A DNA stretch of 64,000 bases from Alphaproteobacteria bacterium (GTDB lineage: Bacteria; Pseudomonadota; Alphaproteobacteria; Reyranellales; Reyranellaceae), in NCBI GenBank assembly GCA_016870115.1, contig VGCH01000005.1, positions 1-64,000 of the forward strand, read 5' to 3'. Made by a program: the position numbers and the translations under genes. The notes under the pieces were generated by a model. It saw nothing but the letters and a program-made list of their open reading frames with translations. It ran no database searches and had not been told where the DNA came from. Shown here one piece after another: positions 20,252 through 28,927 of the stretch (positions are counted from its first letter, which is position 1; each line of letters starts with the position of its first letter).

Positions 20252-21388
20252 GTGTCGCGACGCGGCGCTGCGGTCGATCCGTTCATCGTCATGGACGTGA
20301 TGGCCGCCGCCGCCGAGAAGGAGGCGGTCGGCGAGCGCGTCGTCCATCTTGAAGTCGGACAACCCAGCACCGCTGCCCCCAGGATGGCGATCGCAGCGGC
20401 CCATGCGGCGCTCGATGCCGACCGTCTGGGCTACGTGGCCGCGCTCGGCTTGCCGGCGCTACGCGAGCGCATCGCGCGGCACTATCGCGAACGCTATGGT
20501 GTCGCGGTTCCGGTGGAACGGATCGTGGTGACCACCGGCTCGTCGGGCGGGTTTCCGCTCGCGTTTCTCGCCGCGTTCGACGCCGGTGAGCGGATCGCGC
20601 TCGCGGCGCCCGGGTACCCGGCGTACCGCAACGTGCTCGCGGCTCTCAACCTTGAAGCTGTCGATCTGCCGACGACGGCCGAGGATCGATTTCAGCCGAC
20701 TGCTGAGGCACTCGAGCGCGCCGGACCCATCTCTGGTCTGATCGTCGCCAGCCCGTCCAATCCCACCGGCACGATGGTGACGCCAGCGGAGCTCAAGCGG
20801 CTGGCCGAATGGTGCCACGCGCGCGGCGTTCGGCTGGTCTCGGATGAGATCTACCACGGCATCGTCTACGAGGGAGAGACTGCAACAGCCGCCGCGTTCT
20901 CGAGCAGTGCGATCGTGCTGAACAGCTTTTCAAAATACTTCTCGATGACGGGCTGGCGGGTCGGCTGGCTGGTCCTGCCGGAAGAGCTGGTTCGACCCGT
21001 GGAGCGCCTCAGCCAGAATCTATTCATCTCGGTGCCCACGCTGTCGCAGCACGTGGCGCTAGCGGCGATGGAGTGTCGCGACGAGCTCGATGGCCATGTG
21101 CGCCGCTATCGCGCCAACCGTGATCTCCTGATGGCGGGTCTCCCGGCGACCGGGCTCGACCGACTGACCCCGGCCCAGGGCGCGTTCTATCTCTATGCGG
21201 ATGTCGGGCACCTCACCAATGACAGCCGCGAGTTTTGCGCGCGGATGTTGCGGGAGGCGGGAGTCGCCACCACACCGGGCGTCGATTTCGACCGGGCGCG
21301 CGGCGCGCGCACTCTGCGCATTTCCTTTGCGGGCTCGCCGGAGGAAATGGAGGAGACGGTTCGTCGATTGCGCGCCTGGCGACGCTGA
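20252..21388 (+). CDS. Class I/II PLP-dependent aminotransferase
   Basis: 378 residues from GTG 20252, with GGAGG 4 nt upstream; GTG 20237 is an alternative. Fold-type I aminotransferase: T-T-G-S-S-G-G-F substrate-loop region, P-S-N-P-T-G-T, V-S-D-E-I-Y-H and PLP lysine in N-S-F-S-K-Y-F-S-M-T-G-W-R-V-G. Related to aspartate/tyrosine aminotransferases. It lies 18 bp after the lipoprotein gene. Tyrosine aminotransferase, feeding hppD, is a tempting but unproven role. Confidence 0.92.
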   Translation: MSRRGAAVDPFIVMDVMAAAAEKEAVGERVVHLEVGQPSTAAPRMAIAAAHAALDADRLGYVAALGLPALRERIARHYRERYGVAVPVERIVVTTGSSGGFPLAFLAAFDAGERIALAAPGYPAYRNVLAALNLEAVDLPTTAEDRFQPTAEALERAGPISGLIVASPSNPTGTMVTPAELKRLAEWCHARGVRLVSDEIYHGIVYEGETATAAAFSSSAIVLNSFSKYFSMTGWRVGWLVLPEELVRPVERLSQNLFISVPTLSQHVALAAMECRDELDGHVRRYRANRDLLMAGLPATGLDRLTPAQGAFYLYADVGHLTNDSREFCARMLREAGVATTPGVDFDRARGARTLRISFAGSPEEMEETVRRLRAWRR

Positions 21389-21415
21389 CGGACGGGCGAA
21401 GGACGAGTTCCGGCC

Positions 21416-22006
21416 ATGCGCGGCTCCGTCACCCTCTTGTCGCTCGGTCCCGCGGACTACCGGCGCACACCGTGGAGGAACGGCGGTGGTACGACGGTCG
21501 ATGTCGCCGTTGAGACGGGGGCCCATGGTGACGTCTGGCGGTTCGGCCGCACGCCGATCATTCGGCCGGGGGCCTTCTCGGACTACAGCGGGTTCGATCG
21601 CGTGCAGGTGCTGGTCTCGGGGCGTGGCCTCGTGCTGGAGACGCCTGACGGCGAGATCGACGTGCGCGAACCTCTGCGGCCGGTGCGCTTCGCCGGCGAG
21701 ACGCCCATCGTGAGCCGCCTCGAGGCAGGCCCGGTGGAGGTCGTGAACCTCATTGGTGATCGCGCGCGGGTGGGGATCGACATTCAGGTCCTCGACGCCG
21801 GTCGTGCGCTTCGGGTCGGCCCGGGCACCCACATCATCTACAATCCGGGAGGGGAGGGCACCCTCGACGTCGACGGCTCCGCGCACCACCTGCCCGCCGA
21901 TCACGCGCTGCGCCTCGATGGCTCGGGCACCGCGGCCATGGAAGCGCGGAGCGGGTGCTTCCTTTTGGCCAGCATCGTCCGGCGCGGGGGGACTGCTCGG
22001 CCTTAG
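21416..22006 (+). CDS. HutD-family protein
   Basis: 196 residues; ATG 21416 follows the aminotransferase by 27 bp. HutD (DUF886) proteins are two-domain cupin-like proteins. The family start is seen as Y-R-R-T-P-W-R-N-G-G-G-T-T, then W-R-F-G-R-T-P-I, F-S-D-Y-S-G-F-D-R and V-V-N-L-I-G-D-R. HutD is linked to histidine utilisation in some genomes, but no hut genes are visible here. Ends with a 4-bp convergent overlap on the next gene. Confidence 0.88.
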   Translation: MRGSVTLLSLGPADYRRTPWRNGGGTTVDVAVETGAHGDVWRFGRTPIIRPGAFSDYSGFDRVQVLVSGRGLVLETPDGEIDVREPLRPVRFAGETPIVSRLEAGPVEVVNLIGDRARVGIDIQVLDAGRALRVGPGTHIIYNPGGEGTLDVDGSAHHLPADHALRLDGSGTAAMEARSGCFLLASIVRRGGTARP

Positions 22007-22470
22007 TGCAGTTTGCGCCGATCTCGTGGAGCGGGTGGCGCGAGCCGCGCGACGACCGGCACCTGTCCCGAATGGTGGCCGATCATTTTCCAGCCGGCGG
22101 CGTGGCGCACATAGGTGTTGGTCGCGATCAGCTGCGCGGTGGGCAGGATCTCTCGGCAAACGACGAGCGCGAGATTGCCGCTCCCGGTGACCCATTCCTC
22201 CGCGCACCGGGCACGCGGCGCGGCGGGGTGCGCCAGGATCGCCCGCCAGCTCGCCAGAGTGGCGGCGCGCGTGGTCAGCGGCTGTTGTCCGGGATGGGCG
22301 CAAATGGCAGGGCCCGTCGGGGCGAGGAGGGCATCGATCGCCGCGAGGTCGCGATCATTGAACGCGCGGTAGAAGCCGCGATTCGTGGCGAGCACCGCCT
22401 CGCGGTCCTCGTCACTGAAGCCTCCGGACGGCGGCGGCACGCGCGGCGGACGGCGGGCCATCGCGTTCAA
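22003..22470 (-). CDS. NTF2-like / SnoaL-fold protein
   Basis: 155 residues. The core begins A-V-L-A-T-N-R-G-F-Y-R-A-F-N-D-R-D-L-A-A-I-D, the typical first helix of NTF2/SnoaL-like proteins, and ends with a beta strand pair containing N-T-Y-V-R-H-A-A-G-W-K-M-I-G-H-H-S-G. No specific function can be assigned. The ATG at 22470 overlaps the crotonase stop (ATGA), so the two are co-translated; MARR at 22461 is an alternative start. Confidence 0.85.
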   Translation of the reverse strand: MNAMARRPPRVPPPSGGFSDEDREAVLATNRGFYRAFNDRDLAAIDALLAPTGPAICAHPGQQPLTTRAATLASWRAILAHPAAPRARCAEEWVTGSGNLALVVCREILPTAQLIATNTYVRHAAGWKMIGHHSGQVPVVARLAPPAPRDRRKLH

Positions 22471-23273
22471 CGTCCCTTGAAGACGGGTTTGCGCTTTTCC
22501 AGGAAGGCGTCGACCGCCTCGCGGTGATCGCCGGATTGGTGCGCGATCGCCTGCATCGACGCCGACATGTCGAGCAGAGTGCCAAGTTCGGTACGCTCGC
22601 CCTCGCGGATCAACCGCTTGGCCATCCGCAGTGCGTAGGGCGGATTGACGGCGATCCGGTCGGCCAGCGCGCGTGCCTCAGCGAGCAGAACGGCGTCGTC
22701 GACCACTTTCGAGACGACGCCCATGCGCAGGAGGTCGTCGGCGCCAAATTGTTCGCCGGTGAACGCCATCATCATGGCGTTCGAGCGGCCCGCGACTCGC
22801 GGCAGGAACCAGGCGCCGCCATCGCCGGGGATGATCCCAAGCTTGACGAAACTCTCGGCCATCCGCGCCGATCTGCCGGCGATGCGGATGTCGCACATGC
22901 AGGCGAGGTCGCAGCCCGCTCCGATAGCGGGTCCGTTGATCGCCGCGATGATCGGCACCTCCAGCTCGTACATCGCCATCGGGATGCGCTGGATGCCCGT
23001 GCGGTAGCCGGTGCGCACGCCGTAGACGTCGCCGCCGAACATGCCGCCACGGTCCTTCATGTCCTTGACGTTGCCGCCCGACGAGAAAGCGGATCCCGAC
23101 CCGGTCAGGATCAGGCAGCGCGTCTCGTAGTCGCGATTGGCGGCTTCCAGAGCCGTGACGATGGCATCGATCATCTCGATGCCGGAAATCGCGTTGCGGA
23201 GATCGGGATCGTTCAGCGTGAGGGTGACCACATGGCCGTCGCGTTGGACGAGGAGCTTTGGCGACACGGGCAT
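22467..23273 (-). CDS. Crotonase/enoyl-CoA hydratase family protein
   Basis: 268 residues. The oxyanion-hole elements S-S-G-G-N-V-K-D-M and N-G-P-A-I-G-A-G-C-D-L-A are present. The two glutamates of classical enoyl-CoA hydratase are not: position 144 is Asp and the 164-equivalent lies in S-F-V-K-L-G rather than P-E-x-x-L-G. The following I-P-G-D-G-G element has Asp. It may therefore be an isomerase, a hydrolase or a hydratase with a different acid/base. Adjacent divergent acyl-CoA dehydrogenase genes point to an acyl-CoA pathway. Confidence 0.9.
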   Translation of the reverse strand: MPVSPKLLVQRDGHVVTLTLNDPDLRNAISGIEMIDAIVTALEAANRDYETRCLILTGSGSAFSSGGNVKDMKDRGGMFGGDVYGVRTGYRTGIQRIPMAMYELEVPIIAAINGPAIGAGCDLACMCDIRIAGRSARMAESFVKLGIIPGDGGAWFLPRVAGRSNAMMMAFTGEQFGADDLLRMGVVSKVVDDAVLLAEARALADRIAVNPPYALRMAKRLIREGERTELGTLLDMSASMQAIAHQSGDHREAVDAFLEKRKPVFKGR

Positions 23274-23354
23274 TTCCCCCTGCGATAATGCCGCGTTTAC
23301 AGGCGTCGCGGCGGCTCTAGGATTACCCGACCCGCAGCCGTTGCGCGAGAACCC

Positions 23355-24515
23355 ATGTCAGCAATACCGAAGCTCGAGTTTCCGCCCTTCCGCCTTCCGC
23401 CATCGGCCGAGGCGCTGCGGACTGAAGTGCGCGCCTTTCTCAAGACGACGCTGCCCGGGCTCAAGACGGAGGACCGCTACCCGAGTTGGAACACGCCCTC
23501 GCCGGAGTTCAGTCGGGCGCTCGGCGCGCAGGGGTTGATCGGCATCACCTGGCCGAAAAAGTACGGCGGTCAGGAACGGAGCTTCCTCGATCGCTACGTG
23601 GTGACCGAAGAGCTGCTCGCGCAAGGGGCGCCGGCCGGGCTGCATTGGGTCGCCGACCGGCAATCCGGGCCGTTGCTGCTGCGGTTTGGCAGCGAGGAAC
23701 AGCGCGAGGCGATCCTGCCGCGCATCACCAGGGGCGAGTGCTATTTCTGCATCGGCATGAGCGAGCCCGACTCCGGGTCGGATCTCGCCTCCGTCCGCAC
23801 GCGCGCCGAACCCGTGCCCGGCGGCTTTCGTGTCAACGGCACCAAGGTCTGGACGTCGGGCGCACATCGCACGGACTATTGCATCGCGCTGGTGCGCACC
23901 TCGGGTCAGCACGGCGACCGGCAGCGCGGCCTCAGCCAGCTCCTGATCGACCTCAAGTCGCCGGGAATTTCGATCCGGCCGATCATCAATCTGGCGGGCC
24001 GCCACGACTGGAACGAAGTGACCTTCAGCGATTGCCTTGTCCCTGAGAGCGCCTTGATCGGTGGCGAGGGCGACGGCTGGCTGCAGGTGACCAGTGAACT
24101 GGCCTTCGAGCGCAGCGGACCCGAGCGCTTTCTCACGAACTTCCACGTGCTGCGCGAACTCGTGCGCGTCGTGGGGCGCCAGCCGGCGCGGCGTGCGGCA
24201 TCGGTGATCGGGCGACTGGTGGCAAGACTCTGGACCTTGCGACAGATGTCGCTCGCGGTCTGCGGCATGATGGAGGCCGGCCAGTCGCCAGCGATCGAGG
24301 CGGCGCTTGTGAAGGACCTCGGGACGATCTTCCAGCAGGACCTGCCGGAGGTGGCGCGCCTTCTCGCAGAGTCCGACGCCACGACCGACGAGGACATGGC
24401 CGACTTCCTCGACATCGCCCAGCACGCCACGATGATGGCCCCGGCCTACACCATCCAGGGCGGCACGACCCAGGTTCTGCGCGGCATGGTCGCGCGCGGC
24501 CTCGGCCTGCGCTGA
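23355..24515 (+). CDS. Acyl-CoA dehydrogenase (large partner)
   Basis: 386 residues from ATG 23355. Acyl-CoA dehydrogenase fold: W-P-K-K-Y-G-G N-terminal domain, C-I-G-M-S-E-P-D-S-G-S-D-L-A FAD/substrate loop, V-N-G-T-K-V-W-T-S-G-A, and C-terminal Q-G-G-T-T-Q-V-L-R-G. Oxidises an acyl-CoA to the enoyl-CoA using FAD. A second, shorter dehydrogenase follows 11 bp downstream. The pair may form a heteromeric enzyme as in some steroid or branched-chain pathways. Confidence 0.93.
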   Translation: MSAIPKLEFPPFRLPPSAEALRTEVRAFLKTTLPGLKTEDRYPSWNTPSPEFSRALGAQGLIGITWPKKYGGQERSFLDRYVVTEELLAQGAPAGLHWVADRQSGPLLLRFGSEEQREAILPRITRGECYFCIGMSEPDSGSDLASVRTRAEPVPGGFRVNGTKVWTSGAHRTDYCIALVRTSGQHGDRQRGLSQLLIDLKSPGISIRPIINLAGRHDWNEVTFSDCLVPESALIGGEGDGWLQVTSELAFERSGPERFLTNFHVLRELVRVVGRQPARRAASVIGRLVARLWTLRQMSLAVCGMMEAGQSPAIEAALVKDLGTIFQQDLPEVARLLAESDATTDEDMADFLDIAQHATMMAPAYTIQGGTTQVLRGMVARGLGLR

Positions 24516-24526
24516 AGGAGGCGGAC

Positions 24527-25582
24527 ATGGATCGCGAAAGTCGAGAGATGTTGCTGGAGACCGCCGGTCGCTTGTTCGCGGACCGATCCGGCAAGGAAGT
24601 GGTGAACGCCGTCGAGAAGGGCGAGTGGCCGGCCGGGCTGTGGAGCGAGATCACCGACATGGGACTGCCGCTGGTGGCCGTGCCGGAGGCCGCGGGAGGC
24701 GCCGACGGCACGTTGGCCGATCTGTTAGCTCTCCTGCGCCTCTCGGGGAGCCACGCCGTGCCGGTTCCGCTGATGGAGACGGCGCTCGCCAATCTCGTGC
24801 TCGCCGCGGCCGGTGGGGTGCCGGTCGAGGGGCCCGCGGCCCTGATCGCGGGCGGCCTCACCTTGGCGGGTGGCAAGGTCTCGGGAACAGCGAAGCGCGT
24901 CGCCTTCGCGGGTGTCGCCGCGCAGTTCGTTGCGGTGATCGGTGTTGGCCCCGCGGCGCGAGTCGTGGTGCTGGACAGGTCATCGGCCAAGGTTGCGGTG
25001 GAGCCGAGCTTTGCCGGCGAGCCCTACGGGTCGGCGCAATTCGAGGGCGCCGCGCCGGTCCAGAACCTGGCCTCGCCAGTGTCTGAGGTGCGGCTGCGCG
25101 AGCTCGCCGCGCTCGCGAGGGCAATGCAGATGGCCGGCGCCGCCGATCGCGCACTCGCGATCACAGTCGAGTACTGCAAGCAGCGCTCCCAGTTCGGCAG
25201 GCCGATTTCGAACTTTCAGGCGATCCAGCACCTGCTCGCGGAACTCGCGAGCTGCGTCGCAGCGACTGTTGCCGCCGCCGAAGCCGCCAGCCGGGACGCA
25301 AGCGAGGTCGGGATCGGCAGCGGCGCGGAGTTCTCGATCGCCGCCGCCAAGACCCAGGCCTCGGAGTTCGCCCAACGCATCGCCGCCATGGCGCACCAGT
25401 CGATGGGCGCGATGGGCTTCACGCAGGAGCATGTCCTGCACCACTACACGCGACGCCTCTGGGTGTGGCGTCGTGACTGGGGCAGCGAAACGGAGTGGGG
25501 CGCCGAGCTTGGCGCCGCCGTCGCGCGTGCGGGGGCCGAAACCCTTTGGCCGACCCTGACGTCGAGTAGATTTGCAGCCTGA
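24527..25582 (+). CDS. Acyl-CoA dehydrogenase-like protein (small partner)
   Basis: 351 residues from ATG 24527 behind an AGGAGG-like site. Only parts of the acyl-CoA dehydrogenase profile are clear: M-G-L-P-L-V-A-V-P-E-A-A-G-G, then in the C-terminal half Y-C-K-Q-R-S-Q-F-G-R-P-I-S-N-F-Q-A-I-Q-H and the final H-Q-S-M-G-A-M-G-F-T. The central beta domain is poorly conserved and the protein is shorter than usual, as in the small partners of alpha/beta dehydrogenase pairs. Ends 45 bp before the convergent rne stop. Confidence 0.9.
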   Translation: MDRESREMLLETAGRLFADRSGKEVVNAVEKGEWPAGLWSEITDMGLPLVAVPEAAGGADGTLADLLALLRLSGSHAVPVPLMETALANLVLAAAGGVPVEGPAALIAGGLTLAGGKVSGTAKRVAFAGVAAQFVAVIGVGPAARVVVLDRSSAKVAVEPSFAGEPYGSAQFEGAAPVQNLASPVSEVRLRELAALARAMQMAGAADRALAITVEYCKQRSQFGRPISNFQAIQHLLAELASCVAATVAAAEAASRDASEVGIGSGAEFSIAAAKTQASEFAQRIAAMAHQSMGAMGFTQEHVLHHYTRRLWVWRRDWGSETEWGAELGAAVARAGAETLWPTLTSSRFAA

Positions 25583-25627
25583 GCGAGAACGAGAACCGCC
25601 CGACCGACTAGGGTCTGGCGGACTGCG

Positions 25628-28444
25628 CTATCGGCTCCACCAACCACGCTTGGGCTTCTCCGCCGGGCCCTGGATCGAAGGGACCGGCGGGGCCTCAGGC
25701 GCGGGCGGCGGCGGCGGTGGGGGCGCAACGGCCACGACAGGAACGCTAACGGGCGGTGGCGCCGGTCGCTCCTCGCGCGGTGAAGGCGCCGCAACCTCGA
25801 CAGGCTCGCGGGCCATCACGGTCTCCGATCCCGCGACCTCGCGAGCATCGTCCATTGGCCGATCATCCGCCGCGTGCTCGTCGCGAGGGGCGCCGTCGAA
25901 CGACCCGTCACCACGCTCCGGCCGGTCGTCGCGGCCGTCGCGCCGACGACGGCGTCCGCCACGTCGACCACGCCGGCGGCGTGCGTTTCCGTCACTCTCG
26001 GCGTCGCCGTCACCTTCGCCGCGGAAGCGCGACGGCGGGCGGGGCTCGCCCTCGGCGCGATCGTTTCCTTGATCGGCCGGCGGCGATCCGTCGCCGCCCG
26101 GGGCGTCAGGCGCATCCTCGTGGCGGGCGTCGCTCCGGCGCGCCTCAACGCCTTCGCCTCCCCGATTGTCGTCGTCATCGCGACGTCCGCCGCGCCGGCG
26201 ACGCCGGCGACGCCGGCGGCGGCCGCTGCCATCACCATCGCCTTCGCCATCGCCATCGCTGTCGAAGCGGGCCGAACCCTCACGATGTTCCTCGTCGCTG
26301 TCTTCACGCGCCTCATCGGTGGCGTCATCAGGCTCCTCGCCACTCGCGCGATCGGCCGCTTCCTCGTAGCGAGCGCGGGCGGTTTCCTGGGCGGGGCGAT
26401 CGCGATCGTCGCGACGCGAGCGGGTGCGCTCGATCTCGAGATCGGCGGCGTGCAACTCCTCATCCGAGTCGATCAGCACCGTGAAGCCGTAGCGCTGTTC
26501 GATTTCGGAAATGGCGCGACGCTTCTGATTGAGCAGGTAGAGCGCCACTGGTGGCGGCACGCTGACGGTGATCTCGCTCGCGCGACGACGCACGCCTTCT
26601 TCCTCGATGCTGCGCATGGCGTGCAGCGCCGCGGATTCGACGGAGCGAATGCGGCCGGTGCCCGCACAGTGGGGGCAGACGTCGGTGGAGTGCTCGAGCA
26701 GGCTGGGTCGCAGACGCTGACGCGACAGTTCCAGGAGACCGAAAGCGCTGATCCGACCGATCTGGATGCGCGCGCGGTCGGTGCGCATAGTATCCTTGAG
26801 CCTGCCTTCGACCTGCCGCTGGTGGCGAGTCTCCTCCATATCGATGAAGTCGATCACGATGAGCCCGGCGAGGTCGCGCAGGCGAATCTGGCGGGCGATC
26901 TCCTCGGCCGCCTCGATATTGGTGCGCAGCGCCGTCTCCTCGATGTTGCGCTCCTTGGTGGCGCGGCCCGAGTTGACGTCGATGGCGACCAGCGCCTCGG
27001 TCGGGTTGATCACGATGTAACCGCCCGAGCGCAGCTGCACGGTCGGTGAGTGCATGGCGTCAAGCTGGCTCTCGACCTGGTAGCGGTGCAGGAGCGGGAT
27101 CGGCTCCCGGTAGAGTTCCACCTTGCCGGCTTCATGTGGCACGAGTTGCCGCATGAACTCGCTCGCGGCCTGGAAGCCGGCTTCGCCCTCGACCAGCACT
27201 TGGGCGATGTCAGTGTCATAGACGTCGCGCAGCGAGCGTTTGACGAGATCGCCTTCCTCGTAGATCAGAGCCGGCGCCGTTGACCGCAGCGTGATGTCGC
27301 GAATGCTCTCCCAGAGCCGCACGAGGTACTCGTAGTCGCGGCGGATCTCGATCTTGCTACGCTCCAGGCCGGCGGTCCGCAGGATCGCCCCCATGCCGGA
27401 CGGCACATCGAGTTCGGCCAGGAGCTCCTTCATGCGCTTGCGGTCCGACGGGTTCGAGATCTTGCGCGAAATGCCGCCACCGCGACCGGCGTTGGGCATC
27501 AGCACGCAATAGCGACCGGCGAGCGACAGATAGGTGGTGAGTGCCGCGCCCTTGTTGCCGCGCTCTTCCTTCACGACCTGGACCAGCAGGATCTGCCGGC
27601 GCTTGATGACTTCCTGGATCTTGTACTGGCGGACGGAAGGCGTGCGGCGACGGCGCGCCCGTGCCTCGCGCTCTTCGACCACCTCGTCACCGCCCAAAGT
27701 CTCGACGGGGATCTCGGGTTGCGGCGCGTCGGCCGGGTCGGCGCCGGATTCCGGCGGCGTGGCGCCATCCAGCGCGGCCAAATCGAGCGTCGCGTCGCTG
27801 TCGAGCGTCGGGCCCTCGTCGGAGAGGGTGGCGTCGGTCGCTTCGCTGAGCGCAGGTCCAGCGAGGCGATCCTGTTCGATCGCGGCTGGCACCGCAGGCT
27901 CCGTGTGGACCACCGGGTCCAGCGCCGGCGCGGCATCGCTTGCCGCATGATCGGCAAAGGAGGCATCGGCGCCGGACGATTGCGCGACGTTCGGATGGGC
28001 CTCATCGCCTTCACCGGCTTCCGCGATCGGCTCGACGCTGCTGTCCGGCGGCGGCGCGTCGGCGAAGCCCTCTCGGGCCTCCTCGATGTCGGTCCGGTCG
28101 ATGCGATGGCGCCGGCGCTCGGCGCGCTCGCTGCGCTGCTCTTCGGCGTCGGCTTGCGCACGCTGCTGTTCAGCCAGCAGTCGCTCGCGGTCGGCGACGG
28201 GTATCTGATAGTAGTCCGGGTGGATTTCGGAGAAGGCGAGGAAGCCGTGGCGGTTGCCGCCATACTCCACGAACGCCGCCTGAAGCGACGGTTCGATCCG
28301 GATCACCTTCGCCAGATAGATGTTGCCCTTGAGGGGCTTGCGGGATGCGGTCTCGAAGTCGAATTCCTCGAGACGCGTTCCGTCCACAACGACCACCCGT
28401 GTTTCCTCGGGTTGGCTCGCATCGATGAGCATGCGCCGTGCCAT
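25628..28444 (-). CDS. rne: Ribonuclease E
   Basis: 938 residues from ATG 28444 with GGAG 7 nt upstream; a longer open frame reaching 29689 is not coding. The endonuclease drives mRNA decay and rRNA/tRNA processing. The S1 domain is split: the first half (residues 1-90) ends at Y-Q-I-P-V-A-D, an acidic/Ala-rich insertion covers about 95-268, then the second half resumes at Q-E-V-I-K-R-R-Q-I-L. Catalytic Asp residues are in A-I-D-V-N-S-G (about 486) and V-I-D-F-I-D-M (about 531); Zn-link C-P-H-C is near 585. The C-terminus (from about 690) is low complexity: Asp/Glu, Gly-Asp repeats and Arg-rich runs, ending K-R-G-W-W-S-R. Confidence 0.96.
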   Translation of the reverse strand: MARRMLIDASQPEETRVVVVDGTRLEEFDFETASRKPLKGNIYLAKVIRIEPSLQAAFVEYGGNRHGFLAFSEIHPDYYQIPVADRERLLAEQQRAQADAEEQRSERAERRRHRIDRTDIEEAREGFADAPPPDSSVEPIAEAGEGDEAHPNVAQSSGADASFADHAASDAAPALDPVVHTEPAVPAAIEQDRLAGPALSEATDATLSDEGPTLDSDATLDLAALDGATPPESGADPADAPQPEIPVETLGGDEVVEEREARARRRRTPSVRQYKIQEVIKRRQILLVQVVKEERGNKGAALTTYLSLAGRYCVLMPNAGRGGGISRKISNPSDRKRMKELLAELDVPSGMGAILRTAGLERSKIEIRRDYEYLVRLWESIRDITLRSTAPALIYEEGDLVKRSLRDVYDTDIAQVLVEGEAGFQAASEFMRQLVPHEAGKVELYREPIPLLHRYQVESQLDAMHSPTVQLRSGGYIVINPTEALVAIDVNSGRATKERNIEETALRTNIEAAEEIARQIRLRDLAGLIVIDFIDMEETRHQRQVEGRLKDTMRTDRARIQIGRISAFGLLELSRQRLRPSLLEHSTDVCPHCAGTGRIRSVESAALHAMRSIEEEGVRRRASEITVSVPPPVALYLLNQKRRAISEIEQRYGFTVLIDSDEELHAADLEIERTRSRRDDRDRPAQETARARYEEAADRASGEEPDDATDEAREDSDEEHREGSARFDSDGDGEGDGDGSGRRRRRRRRRRGGRRDDDDNRGGEGVEARRSDARHEDAPDAPGGDGSPPADQGNDRAEGEPRPPSRFRGEGDGDAESDGNARRRRGRRGGRRRRRDGRDDRPERGDGSFDGAPRDEHAADDRPMDDAREVAGSETVMAREPVEVAAPSPREERPAPPPVSVPVVAVAPPPPPPPAPEAPPVPSIQGPAEKPKRGWWSR

Positions 28445-28927
28445 GGCTCGCTCCGGAGGGGGCGCGGTCCGGCCGGGGCGAGCACCCGGCGGCGTTGCCG
28501 CCTCGTTGGTGCGAGGTGGGCGTTGCGCCATCGACCCGTCGAACGGCCCTTCGGCCAGGACGGGGAAGCATCGCAACGCCAGGCACGGACTCGTGCCCTT
28601 GCGACCTCGGGTTTCTTCCAGCCACCGCCTGGCTGACAATCCCTCCGCAGACCGTGCGCCGCGCCCGTCTGCCAGTGGCACGTGGGGCGCGGACCGTGCG
28701 GTCCGGCTCGGAGACTGCCGTCGGAGCGCGGCCCAAGGGCGCGCTTCGAACGACGGCGACTGCTCGCGCACCCAACATACGGGGTTGATCGGGAGGCGAC
28801 AACCAAAAGATTGATAACCCTGAGAATTGGGTCCTAATACATTGGAAACATTTGGAGTTACTTCGCTTCTTGTGAACAGAGGCGAGGCGCGCGACATATA
28901 GTGCTGTATTACTGCGATAATTTTCTG
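28445..28927. promoter_or_regulatory. Long structured rne leader and divergent promoter region
   Basis: This 483-bp region holds no gene that I can support. The half nearest rne is GC-rich with strong dyads: CCGCGCCC (28659-28666) pairs with GGGCGCGG (28685-28692) around the perfect palindrome TGCCA-G-TGGCA (28670-28680), and GGACCG-TG-CGGTCC lies at 28691-28704. The half nearest the amidase (28800-28927) is AT-rich and likely contains the promoters of both divergent genes. A structured rne 5' UTR of about 350 nt would fit known RNase E autoregulation; this is inference. Confidence 0.5.

Noticed and set aside
26166-26369. Tandem GCC/GAC-type repeats as a possible separate repeat element
   Set aside because: They lie inside rne and encode its Arg-rich and Gly-Asp runs in frame, so they are a feature of the protein.
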